NCBI GenBank assembly: GCA_015059045.1
Contig: SVBD01000006.1
Coordinates: 20,947 to 84,946, forward strand
Length of the DNA stretch: 64,000 nt
DNA from: Erysipelotrichaceae bacterium
GTDB taxonomy: Bacteria; Bacillota_I; Bacilli_A; RFN20; CAG-449
Direction: 5' to 3'
Translations under genes and position numbers: made by a program
Notes under the pieces: generated by a model
Seen by the model: the letters and a program-made list of their open reading frames with translations, nothing else
Databases searched by the model: none
Told to the model about the DNA's origin: nothing
Shown here: piece after piece, positions 43,059 to 50,318 of the stretch
Position numbering within the stretch: the first letter of the stretch is position 1
Layout: each line of letters opens with the position of its first letter

Positions 43059-45180
43059 GCTTCTTACCTCTTTTTACCTTTCTAACTTCTTTCTTACTTA
43101 CTATTTTAGTGGTTTTATTGTGGTTAATCAAAGTAAAAGTGATTTCATATGTTTCAATATCTACTTTTTCTACTAAAATTTTAACTTCGTCACCTAAAGA
43201 AAACTTGTTATTTCTTCTTCTACCAATTGCGCACATTAAAGTTTCATTATAAACGTAAAAATCATCCTCTAATGTTTCAAAATCAATAAATCCATTTATT
43301 CCATTTTGAAGTTCAACAAACATTCCATTAGAATTCATCCCATTAATCATACCAGAATAAATGTTACCAACTTTATCTAACATATATTTAGCGCTTTCTA
43401 AATCAATAACTTCTCTTTCAATAGATAATGCTCTTCTTTCTTTAATAGAACTGTTTTCACAAATAAATCTAACTTTATCTTCTAATTCATTATTCACGCT
43501 GACATCATTAGAAATTAAATATCTATCAATTAATCTGTGAACAAGTAAATCAGGATATCTTCTAATAGGCGAAGTAAAATGACAATACGATTCACTTGCT
43601 AACCCATAGTGGCCTAAATTTTGTTCGCTATATTTAGCTTTAGATAATGAACGAAGTAAAATCATCGATAAGATTTCTTTTTTACTCCTATCTTCAATTT
43701 GACTTAAATGATCGGATAATTCTTTTGGAGTTACATTTAAAGAAGAGAAGTTAGGACGATATCCTAAATGAGTTGAGATCAACATAAACATATCAATCTT
43801 CTTAGATTTAGGTTGTTCATGAATTCGATATGCAAAAGGAACTTTTAGATTTTCAATAGTTTGGCTTACTACTTCATTTGCACAAATCATTAAATCTTCA
43901 ATTAGTTCTTCTGCTTCATCTTGTTTTCTTTTAATAATATCAATAGGATGATTATTTTCATCACAAACAAATTTAAGTTCAGTTGATTCAAGTTCAATGG
44001 ATCCTAATCTAATTCTTCTTTTTCTAATTTTTCTTGCAACTTCATTTAGAATAAATAACATTTGATCTACTTCAAAAGAAATATGTTCATTTTTATCTAA
44101 TTGATGCTTGAACAATTTATTTACATAAGTATAAGTAAGTCTTGCTTTAGAATTAATTACACCTTTTGTAATTCTACTATTAATAACATTACCAAAATTG
44201 TCCACTTCAAAAATACATGAAGTGACTAATCTATCAACATTAGGATTTAGTGAACAAATACCATTAGATAATTCTACTGGTAACATTGGAACTACTCTAT
44301 CAGTAACATATATCGAAGTACCTCTTGATAATGCTTCTTTATCTAAAGGAGAACCTTCTTTTACATAGTGAGCAACATCGGCGATATGAACACCCACTAA
44401 ATATCCATTAGGTGTTCTTTCTACTTCAACAGCATCATCAAAGTCTTTCGCATCTTCCCCATCTATAGTGACAATTAAACGAGATCTAAAATCTTCTCTA
44501 TTTTCATAATCTTCTGTTTCTAATTTTGAAGGAATAGATTTTAATTGCTCTCTTACTTCTAAAGGAAATTCTATATCCGCATCATGACTTCTAATAATTC
44601 TTTCAATATCAACACCTGGATCATTTTTATGGCCAATAATTGAAACTACATCAATATAGACTCTAGTCTTAGTTTCTTTAGCGATAACTCCTCGAACAAT
44701 GTATCCATCAAACAAACTAACTTCTGAATGATTAACTACGAATTCAACATCTTTTGATGCCAAATCTTTTGTAATTAAAGTATATAATCCTTTTTTAAAG
44801 ACAACTTCTCCAATAATTTGTTTTCTTCCTCTTTTAATAATTGAAACAACTTCATAAGCTTCGTATCCATTAGAATATTCTCTTCTTAAATAAACTTCAT
44901 CATCGATAAAAGCACCATTTAAATTATAATTAGAAATATATCCATCTTCTTGGTTTTCAATACTAGCAAAGGAAAAACGATCTTTAATCGATGTTATTTT
45001 ACCCTTCACTAAATTAAGCATATATGGCAAATAGAATTTGTGATTATGGTAAACTATTTCTCCTTTATTAATCAAATTATCTAAGGCTTTATTAGTTTCG
45101 AAAGTAGAAGAAAAGAACTCTAGAATAACTTTTCTAGACAAAGCGTGTTTCTTTAATAAATTTAAAATTCTTTCTTCCAT
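43045..45180 (-). CDS. rnr: Ribonuclease R
   Basis: 3'-5' exoribonuclease that degrades structured RNA. The 711-residue protein starts with a winged helix, then two cold-shock domains (KGKITSIKDRFSFA). The RNB domain has TIDGEDAKDFDDAVEVE (catalytic Asp cluster) and HYGLASESYCHFTSPIRRYPDLLVHR. An S1 domain and a basic tail close it. Coupled to smpB, matching their known joint role in trans-translation. Confidence 0.97.
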   Translation of the reverse strand: MEERILNLLKKHALSRKVILEFFSSTFETNKALDNLINKGEIVYHNHKFYLPYMLNLVKGKITSIKDRFSFASIENQEDGYISNYNLNGAFIDDEVYLRREYSNGYEAYEVVSIIKRGRKQIIGEVVFKKGLYTLITKDLASKDVEFVVNHSEVSLFDGYIVRGVIAKETKTRVYIDVVSIIGHKNDPGVDIERIIRSHDADIEFPLEVREQLKSIPSKLETEDYENREDFRSRLIVTIDGEDAKDFDDAVEVERTPNGYLVGVHIADVAHYVKEGSPLDKEALSRGTSIYVTDRVVPMLPVELSNGICSLNPNVDRLVTSCIFEVDNFGNVINSRITKGVINSKARLTYTYVNKLFKHQLDKNEHISFEVDQMLFILNEVARKIRKRRIRLGSIELESTELKFVCDENNHPIDIIKRKQDEAEELIEDLMICANEVVSQTIENLKVPFAYRIHEQPKSKKIDMFMLISTHLGYRPNFSSLNVTPKELSDHLSQIEDRSKKEILSMILLRSLSKAKYSEQNLGHYGLASESYCHFTSPIRRYPDLLVHRLIDRYLISNDVSVNNELEDKVRFICENSSIKERRALSIEREVIDLESAKYMLDKVGNIYSGMINGMNSNGMFVELQNGINGFIDFETLEDDFYVYNETLMCAIGRRRNNKFSLGDEVKILVEKVDIETYEITFTLINHNKTTKIVSKKEVRKVKRGKKHGRY

Positions 45181-45214
45181 ATTTTCACCTACTTACTATT
45201 TTACCCAAAAATAA

Positions 45215-45237
45215 AAGGGCTGTCTTTAACAACCCTT
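45215..45237 (-). terminator. secG-rnr intergenic hairpin
   Basis: On the minus strand AAGGGTTGT pairs with ACAGCCCTT (9 pairs, one G-T) followed by TTTTATTTTT. It lies just after secG and before rnr, so rnr may be made by read-through or from a separate promoter. Confidence 0.7.
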
Positions 45238-45244
45238 ATTTTTT

Positions 45245-45466
45245 TTAACCAACGTACTTTGTTAATAATGTGAAGAGGAAGAATATAATACCTAAAATCA
45301 AAGTCATAATAGAAAGAACTCTTTCAGAACCTCTTTCTTTAGTCTTTGCAAAAATATTCATCTTACTTCCACCAGTAATAGCGCCTGAAGCACCGTTTGT
45401 TTTTCCACCTTGTAATAGGGTAATTAAAATTAATATAACTGAAATGACTACTAATACGTATTCCAT
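45245..45466 (-). CDS. secG: Preprotein translocase subunit SecG
   Basis: A 73-residue protein with two transmembrane helices (VLVVISVILILITLLQGG and IMTLILGIIFFLFTLL) and the family loop GGKTNGASGAITGGSKMNIFAKTKERG. It is an accessory to SecYE. It is first in the secG-rnr-smpB series. SD AGGAG precedes ATG. Confidence 0.95.
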   Translation of the reverse strand: MEYVLVVISVILILITLLQGGKTNGASGAITGGSKMNIFAKTKERGSERVLSIMTLILGIIFFLFTLLTKYVG

Positions 45467-45556
45467 TTTTACTCCTCCTTTTCTTAAGGGTCGTTAATAT
45501 AATACACTATTTTGTTAAACTTTAAAAATGTTTTTTTAATTTTATGTTATATTTCT

Positions 45557-45585
45557 TTATCTTTTTATTATTTTCTGGTTATAAT
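45557..45585 (+). promoter_or_regulatory. folT promoter
   Basis: TATAAT at 45580-45585 is consensus; the -35 at 17 bases is weak (TTATCT). It would start the RNA just before the THF aptamer at 45593. Confidence 0.5.
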
Positions 45586-45592
45586 CTTACTA

Positions 45593-45679
45593 ACAGAGTA
45601 GTTAGAAAGCGTTAAGTGCCTAATTCGTGGAAGAAGAGTTAGGACGAACCTTGGGGCGGTTTTCTAACGCGTCCGCTGT
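45593..45679 (+). promoter_or_regulatory. Tetrahydrofolate (THF-I) riboswitch aptamer
   Basis: The RNA closes with ACAG and CTGT (P1) and carries the THF-I consensus GCGTTAAGTG, then GGACGAACC and GGGGCGGT with a 3' ACGCGTCCGC. It is followed within 120 bases by folT, the gene family these elements usually control. The identification is by consensus recognition. Confidence 0.85.
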
Positions 45680-45718
45680 AATTTTATATGCGGACCTCAA
45701 GTAATGGAGGTCTTTTTC
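45671..45718 (+). terminator. folT expression platform: anti-terminator and terminator
   Basis: GTCCGC (45671-45676, part of the aptamer 3' side) can pair with GCGGAC (45690-45695). Alternatively GACCTC (45693-45698) pairs with GAGGTC (45707-45712) and is followed by TTTTT and the folT ATG. The two hairpins share GAC and exclude each other. The terminator arm also contains the SD GGAGG. Ligand-bound aptamer should hold GTCCGC and favour termination, giving repression by folate (inference). Confidence 0.7.
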
Positions 45719-45719
45719 T

Positions 45720-46925
45720 ATGAACAAATTAACTAAGGAATCTAAAATATATATATTAAAACTTCTTAGCGTTCTTATATTATCATTAATTCTATCTTTC
45801 CTTGCGGGATTTTTTATTACATCTACTGTTAATAATCAAAATAGTTATTATCAAGTTACTTTTACATACTCCGGAAATAAAGATTTAAGTAACATTGTTT
45901 CTAAAGATTATTTACAATCAATCAAAGATACTGATGCAAATAAATACTCTACTGTTGACGTCGATAAGTTAATTGAAAAAAGACATTTTACAATTGAAAA
46001 AATTGATGATGAATACATAATCAAAACTAAAACAAAATACTATGCAGATTTCTTTTTTTCAAAGCAACAAAGAGTAGCAACTCGTGCGGAATCGTTTATA
46101 AAACTAACACTAAATAATTTTGTTGATTCTCAAGATGAAATCACATATAAAAACAAAAATGTCGTCGAACTTAAAAACCATTTTTCACCATATCTAGGAG
46201 GATGTATTGGACTACCTATTGGTGTTATTGCATCCTTAATTCTATTTAACTTTATAAAAAAAGAAGAAAACGAAAATATTGAAGATAACAAAACATTATA
46301 TAAAACACCATTTCACTTATCCTACTGGAAAGAAAGTTTAGATACATTTAAAGATACCAAAAAAATGGTGTCTCTAGCGATGATTTTCTCTTTATTATTA
46401 GTGTCTAAATTTTTTATTTTACCAAGTGGATTTGGTAATTTAGGAATTGGCTTTGGATTTATATTCCTTTCAATAATAGGATTAATGTATGGTCCAACCA
46501 CTGGATTAATTATTGGCGCTCTTTCTGATATTATTGGTTATTTCATTACCCCTCAAACCGGACCATTTAATTTTGGCTTTACCATCCAAGCAGCTTTAGC
46601 CGCTTTTACATATGGATTAACATTCTACAAAACTAAATTATCTTTTAGTAAAATTCTGCTATCTAGAATCATTGCTAACCTATTACTTAATGTTATATTA
46701 GGATCTTATCTACAATGTTTAATTTTTGTAAAAGGTGGAACAATTACTAACGAATTATTCTTTGAAACATTAAAAATATATATGTTAACTTATTCTTTAC
46801 CTAAAAACTTACTAACTTTAATACCTCAATCAATTGTTCTATTTGTAATATTTAAAGCTATAATACCTGTATTAATAAAATTTAATTATATTGATAATAA
46901 AGCTAAAAATATCTCATTAATTTAA
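45720..46925 (+). CDS. folT: ECF transporter S component, folate type, with N-terminal membrane-anchored extension
   Basis: The C-terminal half (about residues 215-401) is an ECF S component with five to six helices: IFLSIIGLMYGPTTGLIIGALSDIIGYF, then FGFTIQAALAAFTYGLTF, as in FolT. The N-terminal half is unusual. TM helix (about 14-35), an outside domain of about 120 residues (KTKYYADFFFSKQQRVATRAES), and another TM (about 160-180) precede it. Standard FolT is about 180 residues. The THF riboswitch and SD support folate uptake. The ECF ATPases are not in the window. Confidence 0.88.
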   Translation: MNKLTKESKIYILKLLSVLILSLILSFLAGFFITSTVNNQNSYYQVTFTYSGNKDLSNIVSKDYLQSIKDTDANKYSTVDVDKLIEKRHFTIEKIDDEYIIKTKTKYYADFFFSKQQRVATRAESFIKLTLNNFVDSQDEITYKNKNVVELKNHFSPYLGGCIGLPIGVIASLILFNFIKKEENENIEDNKTLYKTPFHLSYWKESLDTFKDTKKMVSLAMIFSLLLVSKFFILPSGFGNLGIGFGFIFLSIIGLMYGPTTGLIIGALSDIIGYFITPQTGPFNFGFTIQAALAAFTYGLTFYKTKLSFSKILLSRIIANLLLNVILGSYLQCLIFVKGGTITNELFFETLKIYMLTYSLPKNLLTLIPQSIVLFVIFKAIIPVLIKFNYIDNKAKNISLI

Positions 46926-46940
46926 TATCAAGCAACAAAA

Positions 46941-46964
46941 AAAGCTTCCGTAATTGGAAGCTTT
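46941..46964 (+). terminator. Bidirectional terminator between folT and rplS
   Basis: AAAGCTTCC and GGAAGCTTT form a perfect 9-base stem with A-run on one side and T-containing sequence on the other. It lies between the convergent 3' ends of folT and rplS and can serve both. Confidence 0.85.
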
Positions 46965-46976
46965 ATTAGTCTTAGA

Positions 46977-47324
46977 TTAAAGAACTTCTTTAAGACGTGC
47001 GGATTTACCAGATCTACTACGTAAGAAGTAAATTTTCTTTCTTCTAACTTTACCATGTTTGATAACTTGGATAGAAGAAATTACTGGGGAGTTTACTGGG
47101 AATGTTCTTTCAACACCTACACCAGATGACATTTTTCTAACGATAAATGTTTCGCTCACTCCTGAGCCGCGACGTGCAATGACAACACCTTGGAATACTT
47201 GGATTCTTTCTTTGCCATTTTCAATAATTCTAATACTTAATTTGATTGTATCACCAGTAACGAAATTAGGAAGATCTGTTCTAATTTGTGACTTTGTGAT
47301 TTGTTCAACTAATTGATTATTCAT
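46977..47324 (-). CDS. rplS: 50S ribosomal protein L19
   Basis: A 115-residue protein. [31 protein letters not shown] and [32 protein letters not shown] are the L19 pattern. It lies at the 30S-50S interface. ATG 47324 is used, with GGAG 10 bases upstream; the track start is a GTG inside the SD region. Elsewhere in Bacilli rplS follows trmD on the same strand. Here it is alone with its own promoter on the opposite strand. Confidence 0.97.
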   Translation of the reverse strand: MNNQLVEQITKSQIRTDLPNFVTGDTIKLSIRIIENGKERIQVFQGVVIARRGSGVSETFIVRKMSSGVGVERTFPVNSPVISSIQVIKHGKVRRKKIYFLRSRSGKSARLKEVL

Positions 47325-47413
47325 TGAAGACACGCTCCTTTCAAGTCAAATTTTCATTAATTCATATGCTTTGTCTAGAGGAATTAACTAAGCGTTTTTA
47401 TTTACGCGTGTTA

Positions 47414-47442
47414 ATAATATCAAATTTTAATAAATAAAACAA
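47414..47442 (-). promoter_or_regulatory. rplS promoter
   Basis: On the minus strand TTGTTT (47437-47442), a 17-base spacer and TATTAT (47414-47419). The leader is about 80 bases to the L19 start and includes CGCG-rich sequence, possibly a weak hairpin. Confidence 0.6.
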
Positions 47443-47461
47443 GTGTTTTTATTTAAGAATT

Positions 47462-47490
47462 AAAAAGCTAAGAGCACTTCGCTCCTAACC
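47462..47490 (-). terminator. Terminator after small pseudogene
   Basis: On the minus strand TAGGAGC pairs with GCTCTTA (7 pairs, one G-T), followed by GCTTTTTAA. It lies 8 bases after the stop codon of the small frameshifted gene and insulates the rplS promoter. Confidence 0.6.
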
Positions 47491-47497
47491 CTGTTTT

Positions 47498-47696
47498 TTA
47501 TAACTTATTAATTTCTTCTACACTTAATGATGTAGCTTTAGAAATAACTGATATTTCATTCGCATCAATGTTTTCGTTTAAAATAAGATTAACAAGTTTA
47601 GTCGCAGTAACAGAATCAGAAAAACTACCTTTAAAGATTTCATCATAAGTTAAGTTATATCTAATAGTATTTATTTATTTATTTTGTTTGTGACAT
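47498..47696 (-). pseudogene. Frameshifted small gene, possibly an Rpn/PD-(D/E)XK-type remnant
   Basis: A strong SD (GGGAGGTG) precedes ATG at 47696, but the frame reads M-S-Q-T-K then stops at TAA within an AAAT tandem repeat. One frame over, the reading continues RYNLTYDEIFKG and ends NEISVISKATSLSVEEINKL. If the tract were ACAAAAATAAATACT, the frame would be open (MSQTKINTIRYN). The C-terminal pattern (LISKATGLSxEEIxKL) resembles the end of Rpn family proteins, but this is too short to be sure. It is either decayed or slipped-strand variable. Confidence 0.55.
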
Positions 47697-47773
47697 ATTT
47701 TCACCTCCCTCTATATAATTGCCTTAAACAGTTTTATTTTTTTAAAATCTTTTTTAATGTTAAGCATTTTTAC

Positions 47774-47802
47774 TTGACAGCAATTATAAGATAATGTAAT
47801 AT
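47774..47802 (+). promoter_or_regulatory. rpsP operon promoter
   Basis: TTGACA, a 17-base spacer and TAATAT lie 30 bases before the rpsP start codon. It drives rpsP-khpA on the plus strand. Confidence 0.8.
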
Positions 47803-47831
47803 ACTATTGTTTGAAAAAGGAGATTATACAA

Positions 47832-48116
47832 ATGGCAGTAAAAATTAGATTAACAAGAATGGGTCGTCATAAAGATCCTATCTACAGAGTAGTAGTTGCA
47901 GATTCACACTTTGCTCGTGATGGACGTTACATTGAACAAGTTGGTTACTTCAACCCAAATGCAAAAGGTAAAGCACCATCAGTAACATTAGACAATGAAA
48001 AAATCTTAGGTTGGTTAAACAACGGTGCTATTCCATCAGATACAGTTAGAACACTTCTTTCTAATGCAGGTATCATGAAAGCTTTTGCTGAAAGCAAAAA
48101 CAAAAAAGGAGAATAG
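47832..48116 (+). CDS. rpsP: 30S ribosomal protein S16
   Basis: A 94-residue protein: [40 protein letters not shown] is the S16 signature. ATG 47832 is used; the track adds seven residues from a TTG that lies within the SD (AAGGAG, 10 bases upstream). It is the first gene of rpsP-khpA-rimM-trmD, reading away from ffh here although ffh-rpsP are normally adjacent and codirectional. Confidence 0.97.
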   Translation: MAVKIRLTRMGRHKDPIYRVVVADSHFARDGRYIEQVGYFNPNAKGKAPSVTLDNEKILGWLNNGAIPSDTVRTLLSNAGIMKAFAESKNKKGE

Positions 48117-48121
48117 TAACA

Positions 48122-48397
48122 ATGGATTACATTGCTTCAATTCGTAAATTCATCGATCCAATTGTTGCAAACAAAGACAACATTGTAATCAACGAATTAC
48201 CAAACGAATCAAGCAAAGATCGTACATTCCAAATTGTCTGTGATCCAGAAGATACAGGTAGATTAATTGGAAAACACGGTTCTACAGCTGAAGCACTTCG
48301 TGAAGTTCTATCAATTGCAGGAAAATCTAATGGTGAAAGAGTTCACATTAAATTTCTTTCAAATGATGTAGAAGTAGAAACTGATACAAACGAATAA
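48122..48397 (+). CDS. khpA: KH-domain RNA-binding protein KhpA
   Basis: The 91-residue protein carries one KH domain with the GxxG loop GKHG (RLIGKHGSTAEALREVL). KhpA (YlqC) with KhpB binds RNA and affects cell elongation and division. It is 5 bases after rpsP. It is followed by a strong terminator before rimM. Confidence 0.93.
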   Translation: MDYIASIRKFIDPIVANKDNIVINELPNESSKDRTFQIVCDPEDTGRLIGKHGSTAEALREVLSIAGKSNGERVHIKFLSNDVEVETDTNE

Positions 48398-48399
48398 TT

Positions 48400-48428
48400 A
48401 GATGTGGTAAAATCCACATCTTTTTTTT
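48400..48428 (+). terminator. Intrinsic terminator inside the rpsP-trmD cluster
   Basis: AGATGTGG and CCACATCT form a perfect 8-base stem with loop TAAAAT, followed by eight T. Textbook strength. It would stop most transcripts between khpA and rimM, so rimM-trmD must rely on read-through or a promoter that I cannot see in the 20 bases left. Confidence 0.88.
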
Positions 48429-48449
48429 ATAATTATTTTGGTGATGTAT

Positions 48450-48962
48450 ATGGAATATTTATCTTTAGGATTAATTTTAAAAACTCGTGGACTAAATGGA
48501 GAAGTAAAAGTTAAGTCTTCTACAGACTTTGCTTCGTCTCGTTATAAAAGAAAAAATAAAGTCTACCTATATAAAGAATCAAGTGGTGATTTAAAAGAAG
48601 TACACGTTGCTTCTTATTCTTTTAATCAAGGATTTGATTATGTAAGTTTTGAAGAATTAAAAGATATCAATCTAGTACTTCCATATATTGGATATGAAAT
48701 TGTTGTAAAAAAAGAAGAACAACCAAAATTAAAAAAAGACACATATTACTATGGTGACTTAATCGGTTGTGAAGTATATGATCAAAATAATAATTTTATT
48801 GGTAAAGTAACTAAAGTTGAAGATTTCAGCGCGAATCAAACTTTAAGAATTAAATTAGAAAATGGTAAAGATTTACTATTACCATTCATGAAAGCTTTTA
48901 TCAAAAAAGTAGATATTGAAAACAAAAAGATTGATTGTGAACTAATTGAAGGAATGATTTAA
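48450..48962 (+). CDS. rimM: 16S rRNA processing protein RimM
   Basis: A 170-residue protein: EYLSLGLILKTRGLNGEVKVKS at the start and a PRC-barrel with YYYGDLIGCEVYDQNNNFIGKVTKVEDF. It assists 30S head maturation and binds S19. ATG 48450 follows GGTGATG by 5 bases; the longer track start contains this SD. It is 1 base before trmD, the usual coupling. Confidence 0.95.
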   Translation: MEYLSLGLILKTRGLNGEVKVKSSTDFASSRYKRKNKVYLYKESSGDLKEVHVASYSFNQGFDYVSFEELKDINLVLPYIGYEIVVKKEEQPKLKKDTYYYGDLIGCEVYDQNNNFIGKVTKVEDFSANQTLRIKLENGKDLLLPFMKAFIKKVDIENKKIDCELIEGMI

Positions 48963-48963
48963 T

Positions 48964-49737
48964 ATGAAAATAACTATTTTAACTTTATTTCCAGAAATGT
49001 TTTCTTCTTTTCTTGATAACTCAATAATTAAAAGAGCTATCGCTAAAGAAAAGGTTTCTTTTGATATTGTTAATATTAGAGATTTCACCTTAGATAAAAA
49101 TCATCGAGTTGATGATTACCCTACTGGTGGTGGTGCTGGTTTAATTATGAAATGTCAACCAGTATATGATGCATTGCAAAGTGTTAAAACCGAAAATTCA
49201 AAAGTGTTGTTAACTTCTCCTAGAGGCAAAACATTTAATCAAGCAAAAGCTTTAGAATTATCAAAAGAAGAACATCTAGTTTTTGTATGCGGTCATTATG
49301 AAGGTATTGATGAAAGAATCAACAAATACGCAGATGAATTAATATCTATCGGAGATTTTATTCTTACTGGAGGAGAAGTTCCAGTTATGGCAATAAGTGA
49401 TTCAATTATTAGATTAATTCCTGGAGTAATTTCAGAAGGTTCTACTGACGAAGAATCATTTAATAACGGATTACTTGAATATCCTCAATACACTCTTCCT
49501 TATGAGTTTAATGAAGATAAAATACCTGATATTCTTTTCTCTGGAAATCACACTGCGATAGACAAATGGAGAAAAAAAGAATCTCTAAAACTAACTAAAA
49601 AATATCGTCCTGATTTATTTGATAAATATACTCCAAATAAACAAGAACAAAAACTATTAAAAGAATTAGAATCCAATGAGACTCCTAAATGGGAAAAAGA
49701 AGCATTAGAAAAAGGTCATAAGTTTATAAAGAAATAG
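48964..49737 (+). CDS. trmD: tRNA (guanine-N1)-methyltransferase
   Basis: Makes m1G37 in tRNAs. The 257-residue protein shows ILTLFPEMF, then RVDDYPTGGGAGLIMKCQP, CGHYEGIDERI and SIGDFILTGGEVP (the SPOUT trefoil knot), with a C-terminal WRKKES. Length is normal. It is the last gene of its cluster. A hairpin follows 3 bases after the stop codon and belongs either to its terminator or to an insertion element end. Confidence 0.97.
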   Translation: MKITILTLFPEMFSSFLDNSIIKRAIAKEKVSFDIVNIRDFTLDKNHRVDDYPTGGGAGLIMKCQPVYDALQSVKTENSKVLLTSPRGKTFNQAKALELSKEEHLVFVCGHYEGIDERINKYADELISIGDFILTGGEVPVMAISDSIIRLIPGVISEGSTDEESFNNGLLEYPQYTLPYEFNEDKIPDILFSGNHTAIDKWRKKESLKLTKKYRPDLFDKYTPNKQEQKLLKELESNETPKWEKEALEKGHKFIKK

Positions 49738-49740
49738 TAC

Positions 49741-49758
49741 CAACGTGAAATCACGTTG
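49741..49758. repeat. Hairpin at the left end of the IS200-like remnant
   Basis: CAACGTG-AAAT-CACGTTG is a perfect 7-base hairpin directly after trmD. IS200/IS605 elements carry subterminal hairpins that TnpA recognises. It might instead be the trmD terminator, but the T-run is poor (TTCTG). Confidence 0.45.
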
Positions 49759-49778
49759 TTCTGACTCGTCCCTATGGG

Positions 49779-50138
49779 CTAATACTCTTCCGACCCATAC
49801 ATGGCCATAGAATGTTTGCCAATCGTGTCTTTTATCCAGCCATCCTTAAAAAGGTAAACATATTCTTTCGTCCAAAACACTTTGTTACCAAACTTATACT
49901 TCCAATTTGCAAATCATTCAAATATCATCAAACTGCTTTTTCATTTCAAATATCCCATAAAATTTGAAATGAAAAACTATGGTGGTATTTTTACTAATAT
50001 ATGAATATGATTAGGCATCGCGTGACCTCTAATATCTTTTCGAAATTTTCCATATATTACTTTTCTTTGATACTTTGGAACAAATACGATGTGATACTTA
50101 CAATCACATCGTGCAGATAAACTAGAATAATCATTCAT
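49779..50138 (-). pseudogene. IS200/IS605-family TnpA (Y1 transposase) remnant
   Basis: Translated by hand on the minus strand. From ATG 50138 (SD AAAGGAGG) the protein starts with CDCKYHIVFVPKYQRKVIYGKFRKDI. It then has a deletion of about 20 residues and reads GHAMPNHIHILVKIPP, which includes the HIH metal motif. A TAG follows, then SNFMGYLK, TGA, KSSLMIFE, TGA, and KYKFGNKVFWTKEYV, and the end is at TAG 49779. This matches the Y1 transposase from start to end with three nonsense codons, one internal deletion and a divergent tail. It is inactive. 50139-50283 shows no other gene. Confidence 0.85.
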
Positions 50139-50284
50139 GAATGATACCTCCTTTATGTTAATTTGGTTATAGGACCATAATTATCATATCGTGAGGTTTT
50201 TTCTTTTCCCATACATCACTTAAGTTTCTTCTAGTCTCACACGTGTCAACGTATGGTTTTCATCTTATCACGAAGATAATAAAA

Positions 50285-50307
50285 AAGAGAGTGATATACA
50301 CTCTCTT
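50285..50307 (-). terminator. Terminator of the large lipoprotein gene
   Basis: AAGAGAGTG and CACTCTCTT form a 9-base perfect stem 11 bases after the stop codon, followed on the minus strand by TTTTTTATT. Confidence 0.88.
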
Positions 50308-50318
50308 AATAGATTTTT

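Noticed and set aside
45181-45244. tmRNA gene near smpB
   Set aside because: Looked for ssrA-like ends with GGTTCAAATCC and a tag reading frame in the gaps around smpB and rnr; none found.
49779-50138. TGA read as tryptophan (mycoplasma code)
   Set aside because: The two TGA in the transposase remnant replace Gly and Arg, a TAG is also present, and normal genes such as 11652-12161 end with TGA in overlap with the next start.
50170-50283. Right end of the IS200 element
   Set aside because: An ACACGTGT palindrome and CAACGT occur near 50250, but no hairpin convincingly matching the left one could be set, so no boundary is claimed.
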